Positions 9,224-19,021 of a DNA stretch of 64,000 bases are shown in pieces. Each line of letters starts with the position of its first letter. Within the stretch, counting starts at the first letter, position 1. The notes under the pieces are model-generated. The model was not told the origin of the DNA. It was given only the letters and a program-made list of their open reading frames with translations, and made no database searches. The stretch is taken from NCBI RefSeq assembly GCF_007860105.1, contig NZ_SJPU01000001.1:806001-870000 (forward strand). The letters are read 5' to 3'. Position numbers and translations under genes: made by a program. The stretch comes from Allorhodopirellula heiligendammensis (GTDB lineage Bacteria; Planctomycetota; Planctomycetia; Pirellulales; Pirellulaceae).

Positions 9224-9611
9224 TCAACAAGGTGGCGGATGAGTCCCAGCAAACGATCTCAAAATGCGCATCCGGTAATTGTGGCCGAGGTGAACCACGC
9301 CAAAGTTCGGAATTGCCGTCGGCGTAGGGTGCGGATTCGAGGGCCGCTGGATCACAGTTGGTATCAGCGGGCAATGCAGACAGGACAGACCAAACGAATT
9401 GCGGACGTTTGAGCGTGAAATCAAAAAGAACGTCGCCATCGATCAAGTAGCGGTCGTGGTCGTTGGGTGGCACAGGCAGCTCCGATGTGACGTCAACGTC
9501 CGTCCATAGCCAGTAGTGAGATCGGATCGTTGATTCGATCAACGAGAAGAATGGAAACAGATCGGAGTACCATTGGATCGTCGGCGAGTTTTCGATAATG
9601 AGGTTGGCCAA
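9135..9611 (-). CDS. Small hypothetical protein (cassette-like gene 1)
   Basis: 158 residues if a TTG at 9611 is the start. A stop codon lies two codons upstream and no ATG occurs early in the frame, so the start is either TTG or misplaced. The sequence is acidic and aromatic (SLIESTIRSHYWLWTDVDVT, DGDVLFDFTLKRPQFVWSVL) with the composition of a real soluble protein and no signal peptide or membrane segment. I do not recognise a family. It is one of three small minus-strand genes separated by a related repeat (9630-9766 and 10208-10346), an arrangement suggesting mobile cassettes. Confidence 0.55.
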   Translation of the reverse strand: MANLIIENSPTIQWYSDLFPFFSLIESTIRSHYWLWTDVDVTSELPVPPNDHDRYLIDGDVLFDFTLKRPQFVWSVLSALPADTNCDPAALESAPYADGNSELWRGSPRPQLPDAHFEIVCWDSSATLLIGASGNVADAFLMAYPDARYLDVDNQSRG

Positions 9612-9629
9612 CGATTAACCTGCGGCGTA

Positions 9630-9766
9630 CAACGGAAGCTTTTTACGACACCGACCTGAACGAAGCGAACGATGCCTGAACTACGAGAGATTCTACCAAT
9701 GCCAGCCCGCGTGACCAACCAAGAAAGGTGTGTTGAAGGCCTAGCGTAAAAGCCAGGTTGTGTGAC
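9630..9766 (-). repeat. Inter-cassette repeat, copy A
   Basis: 137 bp lying between two small genes. It aligns almost end to end with copy B at 10208-10346. Shared top-strand blocks are CAACGGAAG, CTGAAC, ACGAGAGATT, GCCAGCCCGCGT, GAAGG or CGAAGG, and GCGTAA. Its position immediately after one gene and before the next resembles an integron attC site, but the canonical core is not conserved (GTTGTAC on the gene strand). Confidence 0.7.
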
Positions 9767-9767
9767 G

Positions 9768-10187
9768 CTAAGCACCGGGTGCGGCGAAGAAAGGACCAAG
9801 ACCAATCGACATTTCGTGAGTGGTGGTGAATAGCCACGTCATGTCGTGGGGGCAAACGTAAATGTCGTCGGCAAACGAGCGGATATCTGGCCATGTCGCT
9901 GCCGCGCAATCGAGCATTGCGTCGTGACATTCGTGATAGATATAGAATGGGACAACCGTCTGTTCGCGGTAGCACTCAAAGGCGGCGTCGCCAGCCAGTG
10001 CAATCTCGTGGCCGAACGTGTATCCGTGCCAGCGGTAGTTGCTGTACACCCACCTACCGGTCGCGCTTTTGACGTTGGGGAAGAAGCGCTCAAGCAACCG
10101 CTGGTTGACGTTGCGAAACGTTGCTGCGTCCAACACCGCCGCGGACGTGCAGTGTTCCATGCTGAGCGTTGCGATAAAGTCGTCCAT
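9768..10187 (-). CDS. Small hypothetical protein, possibly DUF4275-like (cassette-like gene 2)
   Basis: 139 residues from the ATG at 10187, chosen because the open frame upstream of it is repeat copy B. The C-terminal half reads RWHGYTFGHEIALAGDAAFE, VVPFYIYHECHDA and DIYVCPHDMTWLFTTTHE. The last block resembles the 'voice/view of a test then acidic, aromatic C-terminus' pattern I associate with DUF4275 proteins, but this is recollection rather than a demonstrated match. No signal peptide is present. It sits between repeat copies A and B. Confidence 0.65.
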   Translation of the reverse strand: MDDFIATLSMEHCTSAAVLDAATFRNVNQRLLERFFPNVKSATGRWVYSNYRWHGYTFGHEIALAGDAAFECYREQTVVPFYIYHECHDAMLDCAAATWPDIRSFADDIYVCPHDMTWLFTTTHEMSIGLGPFFAAPGA

Positions 10188-10207
10188 CTTGATGAGACTG
10201 CGTGACC

Positions 10208-10346
10208 CAACGGAAGGTATTTGCGATACCGCCCTGAGCGAAACGAGCGATGTCTGAACGACGAGAGATTGTAACAAGGCCAGCCCGCGTCGCCAAACTC
10301 GGAAGGTGTACCGAAGGTCTCAGCGTAATAACCATGTTATGCGACG
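10208..10346 (-). repeat. Inter-cassette repeat, copy B
   Basis: 139 bp aligning with copy A (9630-9766) without large gaps. On the gene strand its 3' end reads CCGTTGGGTCACG, which contains GTTGGGT, a match to the integron core consensus GTTRRRY. About 160 bp away, after the preceding gene stop, TCCTAAC matches the inverse core RYYYAAC in six of seven positions. These matches are suggestive only. No integrase gene is in the window. Confidence 0.7.
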
Positions 10347-10362
10347 GCGAATCGCGAAAACG

Positions 10363-10689
10363 TTAGGAATCCACATAGAAGACCGACCAGACCGCGAGTG
10401 CGGTAATGAATCCAAAGAACGCAGAGCATTCAAGCAACGGCTTGCGAAACATCGAACGTCGATCGTTTACGAGCCAATTGACGGCGAGAGCCGTCAATAA
10501 TGATGCCCAGGCAGTGACGCAAGCCATCGCAAACGCAGTGATTGCAACGCCAAAGACAATCACGGGGAGTTCGTAGTTGTTCGCGACGATTTCCGCCCAG
10601 CTCGCGGCAGTTGTGAGTGTGAGCCACATAGTGACGCCCAGCCAGACGACGGGCGTCGGAAAGAATCGAAATGTGCCTTGGTCATTCAT
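10363..10689 (-). CDS. Small membrane protein of unknown function (cassette-like gene 3)
   Basis: 108 residues with three likely membrane segments: about 13-32 (PVVWLGVTMWLTLTTAASWA), 41-75 (IVFGVAITAFAMACVTAWAS) and 88-105. There is no cleavable signal or known motif. It is the outermost of the three small minus-strand genes in the cassette-like array. Just upstream of its start a 7 bp inverted repeat (CGACACC at 10715-10721 with GGTGTCG at 10740-10746) could belong to another spacer. Confidence 0.65.
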   Translation of the reverse strand: MNDQGTFRFFPTPVVWLGVTMWLTLTTAASWAEIVANNYELPVIVFGVAITAFAMACVTAWASLLTALAVNWLVNDRRSMFRKPLLECSAFFGFITALAVWSVFYVDS

Positions 10690-11177
10690 CTGAGTCGCCC
10701 AATATGTTTATAGGCGACACCCTGTCATGATAAACGCAAGGTGTCGTGAAACGGGTTGTTTTGGCGGTTTGGGTGAAGGGCTGCAAGACTGTTTTTATTT
10801 CACTGAGTTCTTAATGGAATTTGCATGATGTTCTTCATGGTCGGTGAACGCAGAGCGTTGGATTCGAGTTTGGTGTTTCAGCGTTTTGAGCTGGGGGCCG
10901 CCTGGCGGATCTCGATGTTGGGAAATTCGCGGGCGCGAAATTGAGAGGGGTAAAAACGTGGACCCGAATGAATTGTTCGATGAGGCTTCAAGAGTTCGAC
11001 AGGGACAGACGCGTTGCCGTGCTGCGCGGTCGATATGTCTTTGCAGTTGTTGGACAACGCCATGGTTCTCGATACTTATTCGTCAAAATCAGGGTAACCC
11101 CCCAACGGCTCATCAGCGCGGCGCTGCCGCGCTATCTGGGGCGTGTTGCGATCTAGGCGAGTCTGGCGGCTCATCCG
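10690..11177. other. Gene-poor stretch between the cassette-like array and a DUF1501 operon
   Basis: 488 bp. It holds the short inverted repeat at 10715-10746 next to the array. Several open frames exist, the longest on the plus strand from 10844 into the next gene. Their composition is Cys/Arg/Trp-rich and frame-shadow-like, with no homology I recognise. I see no supported gene here. Confidence 0.6.
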
Positions 11178-12632
11178 TCAGGTCAAGATATCTGTCACGG
11201 CGTGACGTTCTTCGACGCCGGTTAGTTTTAAATCGAGACCTTGAAAGGGTATCGTCAGCCTGCGATGGTCGATGCCAAGCGTGTGCAGAATCGTGGCGTG
11301 TAAATCGTTCACATGGACCGGGTTAGCAACGATGTTGTAACCAAACTCGTCGGTTTCCCCGTAAACCGTGCCTGGTTTGATGCCGCCCCCGGCCAGAAAC
11401 ACGGAGAAACACCGCGGATGATGGTCGCGACCGTAATTGGTCTCGGTCAGTTTGCCTTGACAGTAAACCGTCCGTCCAAATTCACCACCCCACACCACGA
11501 GCGTGTCGTCGAGGAGTCCACGCTGATCCAGATCATTGATCAGTGCCGCCGTAGGCTGGTCGGTATCACGGCACTGTTTGCCCATGTGATCGGGCAAGTG
11601 GTCATGCTGATCCCAGCCCATGTGAAAGAGCTGGATAAATCGCACGTCCCGCTCGGCGAGGCGACGGGCCAGCAAACAGTTTCTCGCATAGGTGCCGGGT
11701 TTGGACACATCCGGACCGTAGCTATCGAGCACCGATTGGGGTTCGTCGCTGAAATCCATTAACTCGGGTACAGATGACTGCATACGAAACGCCAGTTCGT
11801 ATTGCTCGATTCGGGTCTGGACGTCTGGGGCCATCGTGCGTGCGAACGTTTCCTGATTCAGCGATTTCAGATCGTCTAAAATTCGCCGTCGGATTTGAGG
11901 TGGGCAGCCTGCGGGATTGGCCAGATATAGAATTGGATCGGCGCCACCACGAAGTTTCACACCCTGCGTTTTTCCCGGTAGGACGCCGTTGCCCCACAGG
12001 CGGTCGTAGAGCGGTTGGCCAGCTGCCCGACCGGTTCCCCGTGAGACCATGACGACGAAGGTGGGTAGGTCCTCGTTGATCGATCCTAGCCCGTATGCGA
12101 CCCATGATCCCATGCTGGGGCGACCGGAGAGCTGCGAGCCTGTTTGAAAGAAAGTGATCGCTGGGTCGTGGTTAATCGCTTCGGTGTGCATCGAGCGGAT
12201 CACGCAATATTTATCGGCGACTGCGCCGATATGGGGCAACAGATCGCTCACCCACGTGCCCGCCTGACCTCGCTGTTGAAACTTGAAGATCGATGGAGCG
12301 ATCGGGAAACTCGACTGTCCGGCGGTCATTCCAGTCAGCCGCTGGCCATTGCGAATCTCATCTGGCAACTCGGTCTTGGCGAGTTGGCTGAGCCCGGGCT
12401 TATAGTCAAAGGACTCGAACTGCGACGGAGCTCCTGATTGGAACAGATAGATCACCCGCTTGGCCGTGGCCGGATGATGTGGGAAACCGGCCAGAGCTGA
12501 GCTCGAGATACGTCCTTGCACCGTCGCTGGGCTCGGTTCGGCTCGGGCGTTCATCGCCGCCGCAGCGATGGACCCCAAACTGAGGCCCGACGATTTCAGA
12601 AATAGTCTTCGGTTCTCGATCATGTTATTCAT
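11178..12632 (-). CDS. DUF1501 family protein
   Basis: 484 residues, complete. The N-terminus ([20 protein letters not shown]) is a Tat-type signal. Conserved blocks are [76 protein letters not shown] and [17 protein letters not shown]. The family has the alkaline phosphatase-like fold, and the His/Asp-rich blocks would be its metal site; the substrate is not known. The start codon overlaps the stop of the DUF1549/DUF1553 gene in an ATGA, so translation is probably coupled. A second ATG three codons later (12623) is an alternative start. Confidence 0.94.
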   Translation of the reverse strand: MNNMIENRRLFLKSSGLSLGSIAAAAMNARAEPSPATVQGRISSSALAGFPHHPATAKRVIYLFQSGAPSQFESFDYKPGLSQLAKTELPDEIRNGQRLTGMTAGQSSFPIAPSIFKFQQRGQAGTWVSDLLPHIGAVADKYCVIRSMHTEAINHDPAITFFQTGSQLSGRPSMGSWVAYGLGSINEDLPTFVVMVSRGTGRAAGQPLYDRLWGNGVLPGKTQGVKLRGGADPILYLANPAGCPPQIRRRILDDLKSLNQETFARTMAPDVQTRIEQYELAFRMQSSVPELMDFSDEPQSVLDSYGPDVSKPGTYARNCLLARRLAERDVRFIQLFHMGWDQHDHLPDHMGKQCRDTDQPTAALINDLDQRGLLDDTLVVWGGEFGRTVYCQGKLTETNYGRDHHPRCFSVFLAGGGIKPGTVYGETDEFGYNIVANPVHVNDLHATILHTLGIDHRRLTIPFQGLDLKLTGVEERHAVTDILT

Positions 12633-15600
12633 TCCTTCGTGACGGCTTCGTCTAAGTTCAATAGGATCGCTGCCACCGACGTCATGGCCGCCATTCGGTC
12701 CGGCGGCAATGACGGATCTACCCGCGACTGACCAGTTGTCAATAATTCGTTGGCGTCATCAACATGCTCAGCATAGTAATGGCTGTAGACCTGATAACCC
12801 TGCCACAAGACATCCAGCTCGCTCGCGCTGGGTTGGCGCAGAGTCACGACCAAAAAGCCGTGGCGAATTGAGTCGCGAAGTGAGGTTTCGGTTCCTGAAG
12901 ATTGGGTAGGCTCGATCAGCATCCGTTCGGCCAATTTGCGTGCTGCTTCCACATAGGTCACGTCATTGAGTAAGGCCAACGATTGCAGCGGTGTGTTGGT
13001 GCGGGGACGCTGGAGTTGGCAGATTTCCCAGGTCGGTGCATCAAACGTAGCCAAAGTCGGATGAGCAACGGTCCGTTTTCGATACGTATACAAACTGCGG
13101 CGATACAGATCGTCACCTTGCGATGGCACGTAGGGACCGTTGTTCGCGCCACCGGCTAATTCCTCCCACAAACCTGCGGGCTGGTAAGGAAACACCGATG
13201 GCCCCCCGACCCGCTCGACCAGTAACCCTGCGGCGTTCAAAGAAGCATCACGAATCTGTTCTGCGGACATCCGGTATCTCGGTCCGCGAGCGAAATATTG
13301 GTTGGCGGGATCGCGAGCGAGCGACTCCTCCGTCAGATCAGAGGCACGCTGATAGGTCGCGGTCATGACAATCATTTTATGCAGTCGTTTCAGATCCCAG
13401 TTGTGAGTTCGGAAATCGTCGGCAAGCCAGTCGAGCAATTGGGGGTGCGACGGGGGTGTGCCCTGCAAACCAAAATTGCCGACAGTCTCGACTAAACCCC
13501 GCCCGAAGAATTTTAACCACGCACGATTCACGACGACTCGTGCAACGAGTGGGTTACGGGAGTCAATCATCCACTTCGCCAAACCCAACCGATTGCGGTG
13601 TTGATCGGCACGGAGCTGGGGAAGTGCCGCGGGGATGGACGGCATGAGCGCGACGCTCGTGTCAGGTTGGTCGTATTGTCCACGTTGCAGCAGAAACGTT
13701 TCGCGGTAGGGCCCCGCGCGCTCCCGCATGATCATCGTTGTCTGCGTATTTGCCGACAGTCGTTCGTGCTGCGTCTGCAGTTCGGCCAGCTTGGCTGTCG
13801 TCCCATCGTCGGTGATGCCATGCAGATACTGGTTGCAAACCTGCATCGCAGCAGCCTCGTTGCCGGTGGTGGCGAGCTGACCGTAGTGGGAGATGACGGC
13901 GTGATGAAGCAGAGCGTTGATATCCTGTTGGGACAATGCGCGGTCGTACAACCGAAAATCCGCCAGCGCGCCTGTGAGAAACTCCGAGTGCGAGCGTTGT
14001 CCCAGTTTAAACGGGACTTCGGTCGCCACAGACTGCGTCAATGAATCTGCATTCATTTCAAGTTCGACTGGCTCGCCATTGAAATAAACTCGCACGCCAC
14101 TGGCTTGGCTCCCACCATCGTAGGTCACACTCACTGAGGTCCATTGACCAGCCTGAAATGGACGTTTGGAGATCACCGCGATCGCGTTGTCCGACCAATG
14201 ATGAATCAAATGAACTTTCAGTCGACCATCTGCTAGGATCAGTCCGTCGACGCCTCGGAATCCATCGCTCTCGTCCATGTGTCCGAAAATGGCGCCGCGG
14301 GCATCTCCTTGAACCCATGCCGACCATGAGAACGGTGAGTCTCGCTCGAACGTGAACGACGGTGTTGGGTGGGTGCTCGCCGCGTTGTTTCGTCCAGGGA
14401 ATTCATAACTCGGCCCGGCGGGTGAGTCGCCCTCGGGCAGTTCGCTACCTTCAAACCCGTTCGATACGTAGACGGGCTGAGGGAGCGTGGTCGAATCACG
14501 CGCTGATAGCAACTCTCGCCATCGCTCCATGACGGTGCTTGCGCGGTTGACATCGTTCGATTGGGAATCGAGTCGCTGCCGTAAGTCGGCGATCTGGGCT
14601 GCAATTTCTAACAACCGAGCGGTCTCGTCCGTTGTGGGCACATGCAGTTGAGGTCCCGCGTTGCCGCGTTTTTCGTTGTAAACGCCCTGTTCATCGACGT
14701 TATTGAAGAACGCAAAAAACTGATAAAATTCCTGTTGCGACACCGGGTCGTATTTGTGGTCATGACAGCGGGCGCAACCCATCGTCAGACCCAAAAATGC
14801 TGCCGAGGTTGTTTCCACGCGATCAATGCAGTTTTCGATTCGCCATTCTTCATCGATCGTGCCGCCTTCGGTAACCGACGGGTTGTTTCGATTGAATCCG
14901 CTCGCGATCAATTGCTCATCAGTCGGATCGGGCAACATATCGCCCGCGACTTGGAAGACAATGAACTCATCGTAAGGCAGATTCTGATTGAAAGCCTGGA
15001 TCACCCAGTCACGCCAGGGCCACATGTTGCGCACGAAATCGTTTTGATATCCGTTGGTGTCCGCATACCTTGCTACATCGAGCCACTCGACGGCCATCTG
15101 TTCGCCATAGTGAGGTGAGGCCAGTAGCTCGTCGACGACATGCTCAAACGCGTCTGGGCGAGAATCGTGGACGAACGTTGCTAGTTGTTGCGGAGTTGGT
15201 GGAATGCCGACGAGATCGAGATGCACGCGACGTAGCAACGTGGCTTTGTCAGCAAGAGGCGAGGGTGATAGACCGTGGCGGTCAAACTGCTGTGCGATAT
15301 ATCGATCGATCGTTGCTGGCGACGACTCGGAACTCTCGGTGGACGCGATGGGCTCGAACGCCCAGTGTTTTTGCCATGTGGCACCTTCCTCGATCCAACG
15401 TTTGAGCAACTGTTTGTCATCATTGGACAGAGGATGACGGGCCTCGGGAGGCGGCATAATCAGATTGGCATCTTCGGTGAAAATCCGAGAAACCAATTCG
15501 CTATTGCTGGCATCGCCAGCCACGATTGCATAGTCCTTAGCTGATGACTCGTCATCGAGGCGCAGATCGGCCTCGCGAGTGCTCTCGTCGGGGCCGTGAC

Positions 15601-15769
15601 AGGCGTAGCAATGCGTTGCCAAGACAGGCTGGATCTGCTGGCGGAAATCAATCTTCGACTCCACCCCTTCACCTGCCGTGAGCCGCTTCGATGAGCCCAG
15701 TCCCAACGCGGAGAGTAGTATCGCCGCAAGCAAAAGTGGTTGTGGGATGCAATGCTGCGATGTACTCAT
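12629..15769 (-). CDS. PSCyt1 / DUF1549 / LamG-like / DUF1553 cytochrome protein
   Basis: 1046 residues. Signal peptide at about 1-32. PSCyt1 haem motif CYACH at residues 54-58. DUF1549 includes [12 protein letters not shown] concanavalin-like LamG module lies around 470-630 ([38 protein letters not shown]), which may bind polysaccharide. DUF1553 closes the protein ([20 protein letters not shown]). It is 41 residues longer than the paralogue at 1006-4023, and its LamG module is the clearer of the two. It is first in a two-gene minus-strand operon with the DUF1501 gene, joined by a 4 bp overlap. Exported redox role inferred. Confidence 0.94.
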   Translation of the reverse strand: MSTSQHCIPQPLLLAAILLSALGLGSSKRLTAGEGVESKIDFRQQIQPVLATHCYACHGPDESTREADLRLDDESSAKDYAIVAGDASNSELVSRIFTEDANLIMPPPEARHPLSNDDKQLLKRWIEEGATWQKHWAFEPIASTESSESSPATIDRYIAQQFDRHGLSPSPLADKATLLRRVHLDLVGIPPTPQQLATFVHDSRPDAFEHVVDELLASPHYGEQMAVEWLDVARYADTNGYQNDFVRNMWPWRDWVIQAFNQNLPYDEFIVFQVAGDMLPDPTDEQLIASGFNRNNPSVTEGGTIDEEWRIENCIDRVETTSAAFLGLTMGCARCHDHKYDPVSQQEFYQFFAFFNNVDEQGVYNEKRGNAGPQLHVPTTDETARLLEIAAQIADLRQRLDSQSNDVNRASTVMERWRELLSARDSTTLPQPVYVSNGFEGSELPEGDSPAGPSYEFPGRNNAASTHPTPSFTFERDSPFSWSAWVQGDARGAIFGHMDESDGFRGVDGLILADGRLKVHLIHHWSDNAIAVISKRPFQAGQWTSVSVTYDGGSQASGVRVYFNGEPVELEMNADSLTQSVATEVPFKLGQRSHSEFLTGALADFRLYDRALSQQDINALLHHAVISHYGQLATTGNEAAAMQVCNQYLHGITDDGTTAKLAELQTQHERLSANTQTTMIMRERAGPYRETFLLQRGQYDQPDTSVALMPSIPAALPQLRADQHRNRLGLAKWMIDSRNPLVARVVVNRAWLKFFGRGLVETVGNFGLQGTPPSHPQLLDWLADDFRTHNWDLKRLHKMIVMTATYQRASDLTEESLARDPANQYFARGPRYRMSAEQIRDASLNAAGLLVERVGGPSVFPYQPAGLWEELAGGANNGPYVPSQGDDLYRRSLYTYRKRTVAHPTLATFDAPTWEICQLQRPRTNTPLQSLALLNDVTYVEAARKLAERMLIEPTQSSGTETSLRDSIRHGFLVVTLRQPSASELDVLWQGYQVYSHYYAEHVDDANELLTTGQSRVDPSLPPDRMAAMTSVAAILLNLDEAVTKE

Positions 15770-16212
15770 GGAAGCGTCTCGGATTGTCAGAAGGTGGTCC
15801 GTCGCTAGTCCTCACTCGCTCGATGGACCGGAAATAGCCCTGATCGTAGTCTATGATGAAGTGTCAATCTATCAGCGCGGTGTGCTGCCGGTTTCCGTGG
15901 GAGTCGAGCGACGGAGCTGTCGATTGACGATGTTCTGCCAGAGTCCGAAATGCACCGTGTATCGCTATTCAGATTCGAACAGTATCTCTTCGGCAATAAT
16001 CTCCTCAGCATATATTTTCTACATTTCAAGTGATCTGCCGAAATAGAATCAAGGTAACATCGCAATTCGGATAGACTGCCGGCTATTCGTCCTGAAAGTC
16101 ACAGCCCTTTTGGTGATTGACAGCCCCTGCCTTGACGGTGTCCTTATTTCACCGACCACGGTGGTGCCGGTTCCAGTCAGGTATTTCCTTTCGCCTGTTC
16201 GCTGGAGCTGTG
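15770..16212. other. Divergent intergenic region
   Basis: 443 bp between the minus-strand cytochrome operon and a plus-strand membrane protein gene. Both promoters should lie here. The sequence becomes AT-richer around 15955-16045. An open frame overlaps its right end but precedes the better start of the membrane protein. Nothing else is recognised. Confidence 0.5.
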
Positions 16213-16860
16213 ATGTCCGATCATACATTGACGCGAGAGTCCCCAGTCTACGTCTTGCTGCGGTTCCTTATCTATGGCCTGTTTGCAATTGTGATGGGGC
16301 AAATCATTGTCTGGAATTTGAATTCTCTGGGAGTCGCTGCGCTCGCGAGCGAGAACGGTGTGCTGGAGTGGGTGCAAGTTGCGTTTTTGGCGTTCGCGAG
16401 TGGCCTTTCTGCCTGCGCTTTCTGTACCTCGAGATCCGGTTCGACCATCTACGGTCTCATTGCCTGTGTCACGGCGTACGCGACCGCGAAGGAGTGCGAT
16501 ACATTTTTCGAAGCAGCACTCTTTGACGATGCATACAAGTACGTCGCGGGCGTTCCCTTGGCTCTTCTGGCTGGATTTCTGCTATATCGCGGACGCATGA
16601 GATTCGTCAACGAAATATCTGAATGCATCGGTTATCGATGGTTTGGCATCTTTGTGACCGCGGGCATTCTGTTGGCCTCTCTCTGCCAACTCTTGGACAG
16701 TGCTCATTTTTGGGAGACATTTGAGCAAAGTCTTACGCTGCAGGATGCCAAACGCCTCGTCGAAGAGACCTCCGAGCTGTACGCGTACTACTTTATGTCT
16801 GTCGCAGCCGTTGAGAGTTTTTTCCAATCGAGAATCTTGATAGCACCCACGGCATCGTAG
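16213..16860 (+). CDS. Integral membrane protein of unknown function
   Basis: 215 residues from the ATG at 16213; an earlier start at 16117 would add 32 residues without helix-like character. Six hydrophobic segments are visible, for example VLLRFLIYGLFAIVMGQIIV (about 13-32), WVQVAFLAFASGLSACAF, VAGVPLALLAGFLLY and FGIFVTAGILLASLCQLL. Acidic residues near the C-terminus (VEETSELYAYYFMSVAAVES) follow the last helix. I do not recognise a family. The gene is convergent with the PhoD-like gene, 74 bp from its stop. Confidence 0.75.
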   Translation: MSDHTLTRESPVYVLLRFLIYGLFAIVMGQIIVWNLNSLGVAALASENGVLEWVQVAFLAFASGLSACAFCTSRSGSTIYGLIACVTAYATAKECDTFFEAALFDDAYKYVAGVPLALLAGFLLYRGRMRFVNEISECIGYRWFGIFVTAGILLASLCQLLDSAHFWETFEQSLTLQDAKRLVEETSELYAYYFMSVAAVESFFQSRILIAPTAS

Positions 16861-16934
16861 CCCCCACCGAGCATCAGAGGCGGGGTATGGGTGCGAGACG
16901 CATTCGAGCGACTGCTTGTTTCTGTTGCTCAAAC

Positions 16935-18440
16935 CTACACCGAGTCCGGGGAGGCTGGTGTCAACTCCGAGAGGCTGAGGTCGATCTCTTCGAGAATGTC
17001 ACCCTGTGGCGTGATCAAGCGAAACGTGACGGCGGATTCATCGTCGGAGACATCAAAGGTGAATTCGCCGAACGCTACGAAGCTATTGCCCTGGTCGTCA
17101 CTACCACTGTAACCAAACAGTTGCTCAGGACAGTTCTTGACCAATCCTGGAGGTCCAGAGACCCCGCCTAACGTCGCGGGTTCAAATTCATAGAACGTGA
17201 AAGTCGAAGGCCTCGGGATGCGGAACCCACGGGCGCCATGTCGATCACCACTGACCAGCAGAACGCCACCAATCGACTCTTCCTCGATCAAACTGAATAT
17301 TTCCTCACGGGCAGCAGTGTCCCACGTGCCCCAAGAATCCTTTCCATTACTGACATAGTCGCTCCACATCGTTCCACTGCTAATGACTTTGAACTTTGCC
17401 GTTGAGTTTTTCAGCGTTTGCTTGAGCCAGTCCATCTGCTGCTGGCCAAGATACGAACCATGTTGCCCTCGCTGCTGGCGATCTCGACACGAGCGAGTGT
17501 CCAACATGATCACTTCGACGGGCCCAATCTGCGTACTGAAATAGATACCCTCTCGATTCGCGTCTGCCGCTGGATTATTCCAGTTCTCACGCCAAACTTC
17601 GCGGACATTGTCACGGTCTTGAGAGCTGAACTTTCGCGGAATGCCACTGAGGTCATTGTCAAAATAATCGTGATCGTCCCAGGCAGTGTAGACGGGAACG
17701 TGCGAGACGAGATCATTCCATGGCTTGGACACATCACGTAGTTGGTAGTCGGCCCGATGCATAGCGACTTGGTTGTTACGATCATCGACCGCAATATCTC
17801 CGAGCAGTAACATCGCGTGGGGCTGGCGGTTGACGATCGCACGAAACAAATTCGGATTATGCACGCCGATCTTGTGACAGCATGATCCAAAGGCAAGGCG
17901 AAAGGAACCTGAATCGTTGGTCGCTGGAGCTGTTACAAAACGTCCTGAGGCGATGGTGCGTCCCTCTGACTCTACCGCGTAGTGGTACGGTGTGTTTGGC
18001 TGCAGTTGATCGACTCGGATGCGAACGGTCTCACCAGGACGTCGTGGTTTGATCGGGAACGATTTTCCTGCCACGGTGATCGACATCTCTGACTCGGTGG
18101 CGGGTCTCATCCAAATGGTAACACCATCATCTCGCAAATCTCCCAACAGGGGCCCGCCCATCAGTAAGACACCGTTGCGCTGTGCAGCGGCGACGATCTT
18201 GGGGTCCGTAAAGTTAGCCTGTTCGTTGTTCGCAAAGATCTGACGGACATCCAGATAAAACCGCCGCAGGTTCGCTGCGGGCCCGCCGTAGCTGTCGAGC
18301 AGACGCGTGTCGATTTCCAGCGTCCCCTTGTGAGCTTCGGGCAGAGTGACCTTGAACTGAGGTTCGACGGTAGTTGCGAAGATCCGCTGGAGCGGAGTCA
18401 GTACGGCACCGACCGCGCCGAGGAATAAACGACGTTTCAT
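16935..18440 (-). CDS. PhoD-like metallophosphatase
   Basis: 501 residues from the ATG at 18440, which opens a Tat-like signal (MKRRLFLGAVGAVLTPLQ); a start at 18473 would add 11 residues before it. The PhoD-type pattern is present: FRLAFGSCCHK, LLLGDIAVDDR, VPVYTAWDDHDYFDND, VIMLDTRSCRD and LLVSGDRHGARGF. These Asp, His and Asn residues would bind the metal centre of an exported phosphomonoesterase or phosphodiesterase. A fibronectin-like N-terminal region (about 130-190, TVRIRVDQLQPNTPYHYAVE) precedes the catalytic domain, as in the family. A 9 bp imperfect hairpin (18468-18493) lies 28 bp upstream of the start; any regulatory role is untested. Confidence 0.9.
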   Translation of the reverse strand: MKRRLFLGAVGAVLTPLQRIFATTVEPQFKVTLPEAHKGTLEIDTRLLDSYGGPAANLRRFYLDVRQIFANNEQANFTDPKIVAAAQRNGVLLMGGPLLGDLRDDGVTIWMRPATESEMSITVAGKSFPIKPRRPGETVRIRVDQLQPNTPYHYAVESEGRTIASGRFVTAPATNDSGSFRLAFGSCCHKIGVHNPNLFRAIVNRQPHAMLLLGDIAVDDRNNQVAMHRADYQLRDVSKPWNDLVSHVPVYTAWDDHDYFDNDLSGIPRKFSSQDRDNVREVWRENWNNPAADANREGIYFSTQIGPVEVIMLDTRSCRDRQQRGQHGSYLGQQQMDWLKQTLKNSTAKFKVISSGTMWSDYVSNGKDSWGTWDTAAREEIFSLIEEESIGGVLLVSGDRHGARGFRIPRPSTFTFYEFEPATLGGVSGPPGLVKNCPEQLFGYSGSDDQGNSFVAFGEFTFDVSDDESAVTFRLITPQGDILEEIDLSLSELTPASPDSV

Positions 18441-19021
18441 GTTTGTTTCTTTAAATTGGCTCGCCCCACCCATCCTGCTTCGGGGATGGTGGATTGACCG
18501 TCACTTTGATGGCGGACGACATCGTCAGTCTACCCGGTAATGAACGCCGATTGTACTTGCGCTCGAAAACTTCCTGGGTGGCCGGTTCTCCGCAGTGCCT
18601 ACGTCAGGTCGGAGAGGTTGAAAATTTGGGGAGTGTGGAGGTTGCCGACGACGAGTCCACCGCTGTCCTCTTGGTCGGCGACAATCGAGTTACACCTAGC
18701 GCGCCTCCGACCCGCGTTTTCGTCGGATGGTCCCAATAAAAGTGGTAAGGAGGGAGCCGCGGTCTGTTTGGTGGATTGTCCGGATGGGGAGAGTTGACGG
18801 GCTCTGTAAACAGCAGTCGTCGTCAGGAGTTTCGACGTTGGGCGATGGAGTCAGTGCTGCCGAAACCCGTAGTTGTTTCCAACTCAAAAGCTCACTGCCC
18901 AGCAGCGGTGCTCCGGTTCAGTACAGACCGGCCTGCGGGCTCACTGAATCCGTAAAGGTGGTTATGATGGGGCGACTCTTTGCATCAACGTCGTCCCCAC
19001 TGGCCATCTCGGCACCTGTTT
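18441..19021. other. Divergent intergenic region without a gene
   Basis: 581 bp separating the minus-strand phosphatase from the plus-strand CstA-family gene. It includes an imperfect hairpin at 18468-18493 (CCACC-ATCC with GGATGGTGG). A TATGAT at 18963-18968 could be a -10 element for the transporter, but no good -35 accompanies it. Open frames here are short and shadow-like. Confidence 0.5.

Noticed and set aside
9630-10346. Firm attC sites of an integron
   Set aside because: Only copy B fits GTTRRRY and neither copy keeps both cores well; without an integrase or a covariance-model hit the call is left as cassette-like.
10844-11326. 160-residue plus-strand ORF beside the DUF1501 operon
   Set aside because: Cys/Trp/Arg-rich, enters the DUF1501 gene antisense and has no plausible ribosome binding site. 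Not a supported gene.
17170-17200. tRNA-like GGTTCAAATTC word
   Set aside because: It lies inside the PhoD-like coding region and no acceptor or anticodon stems pair around it. No tRNA genes were seen in the window.
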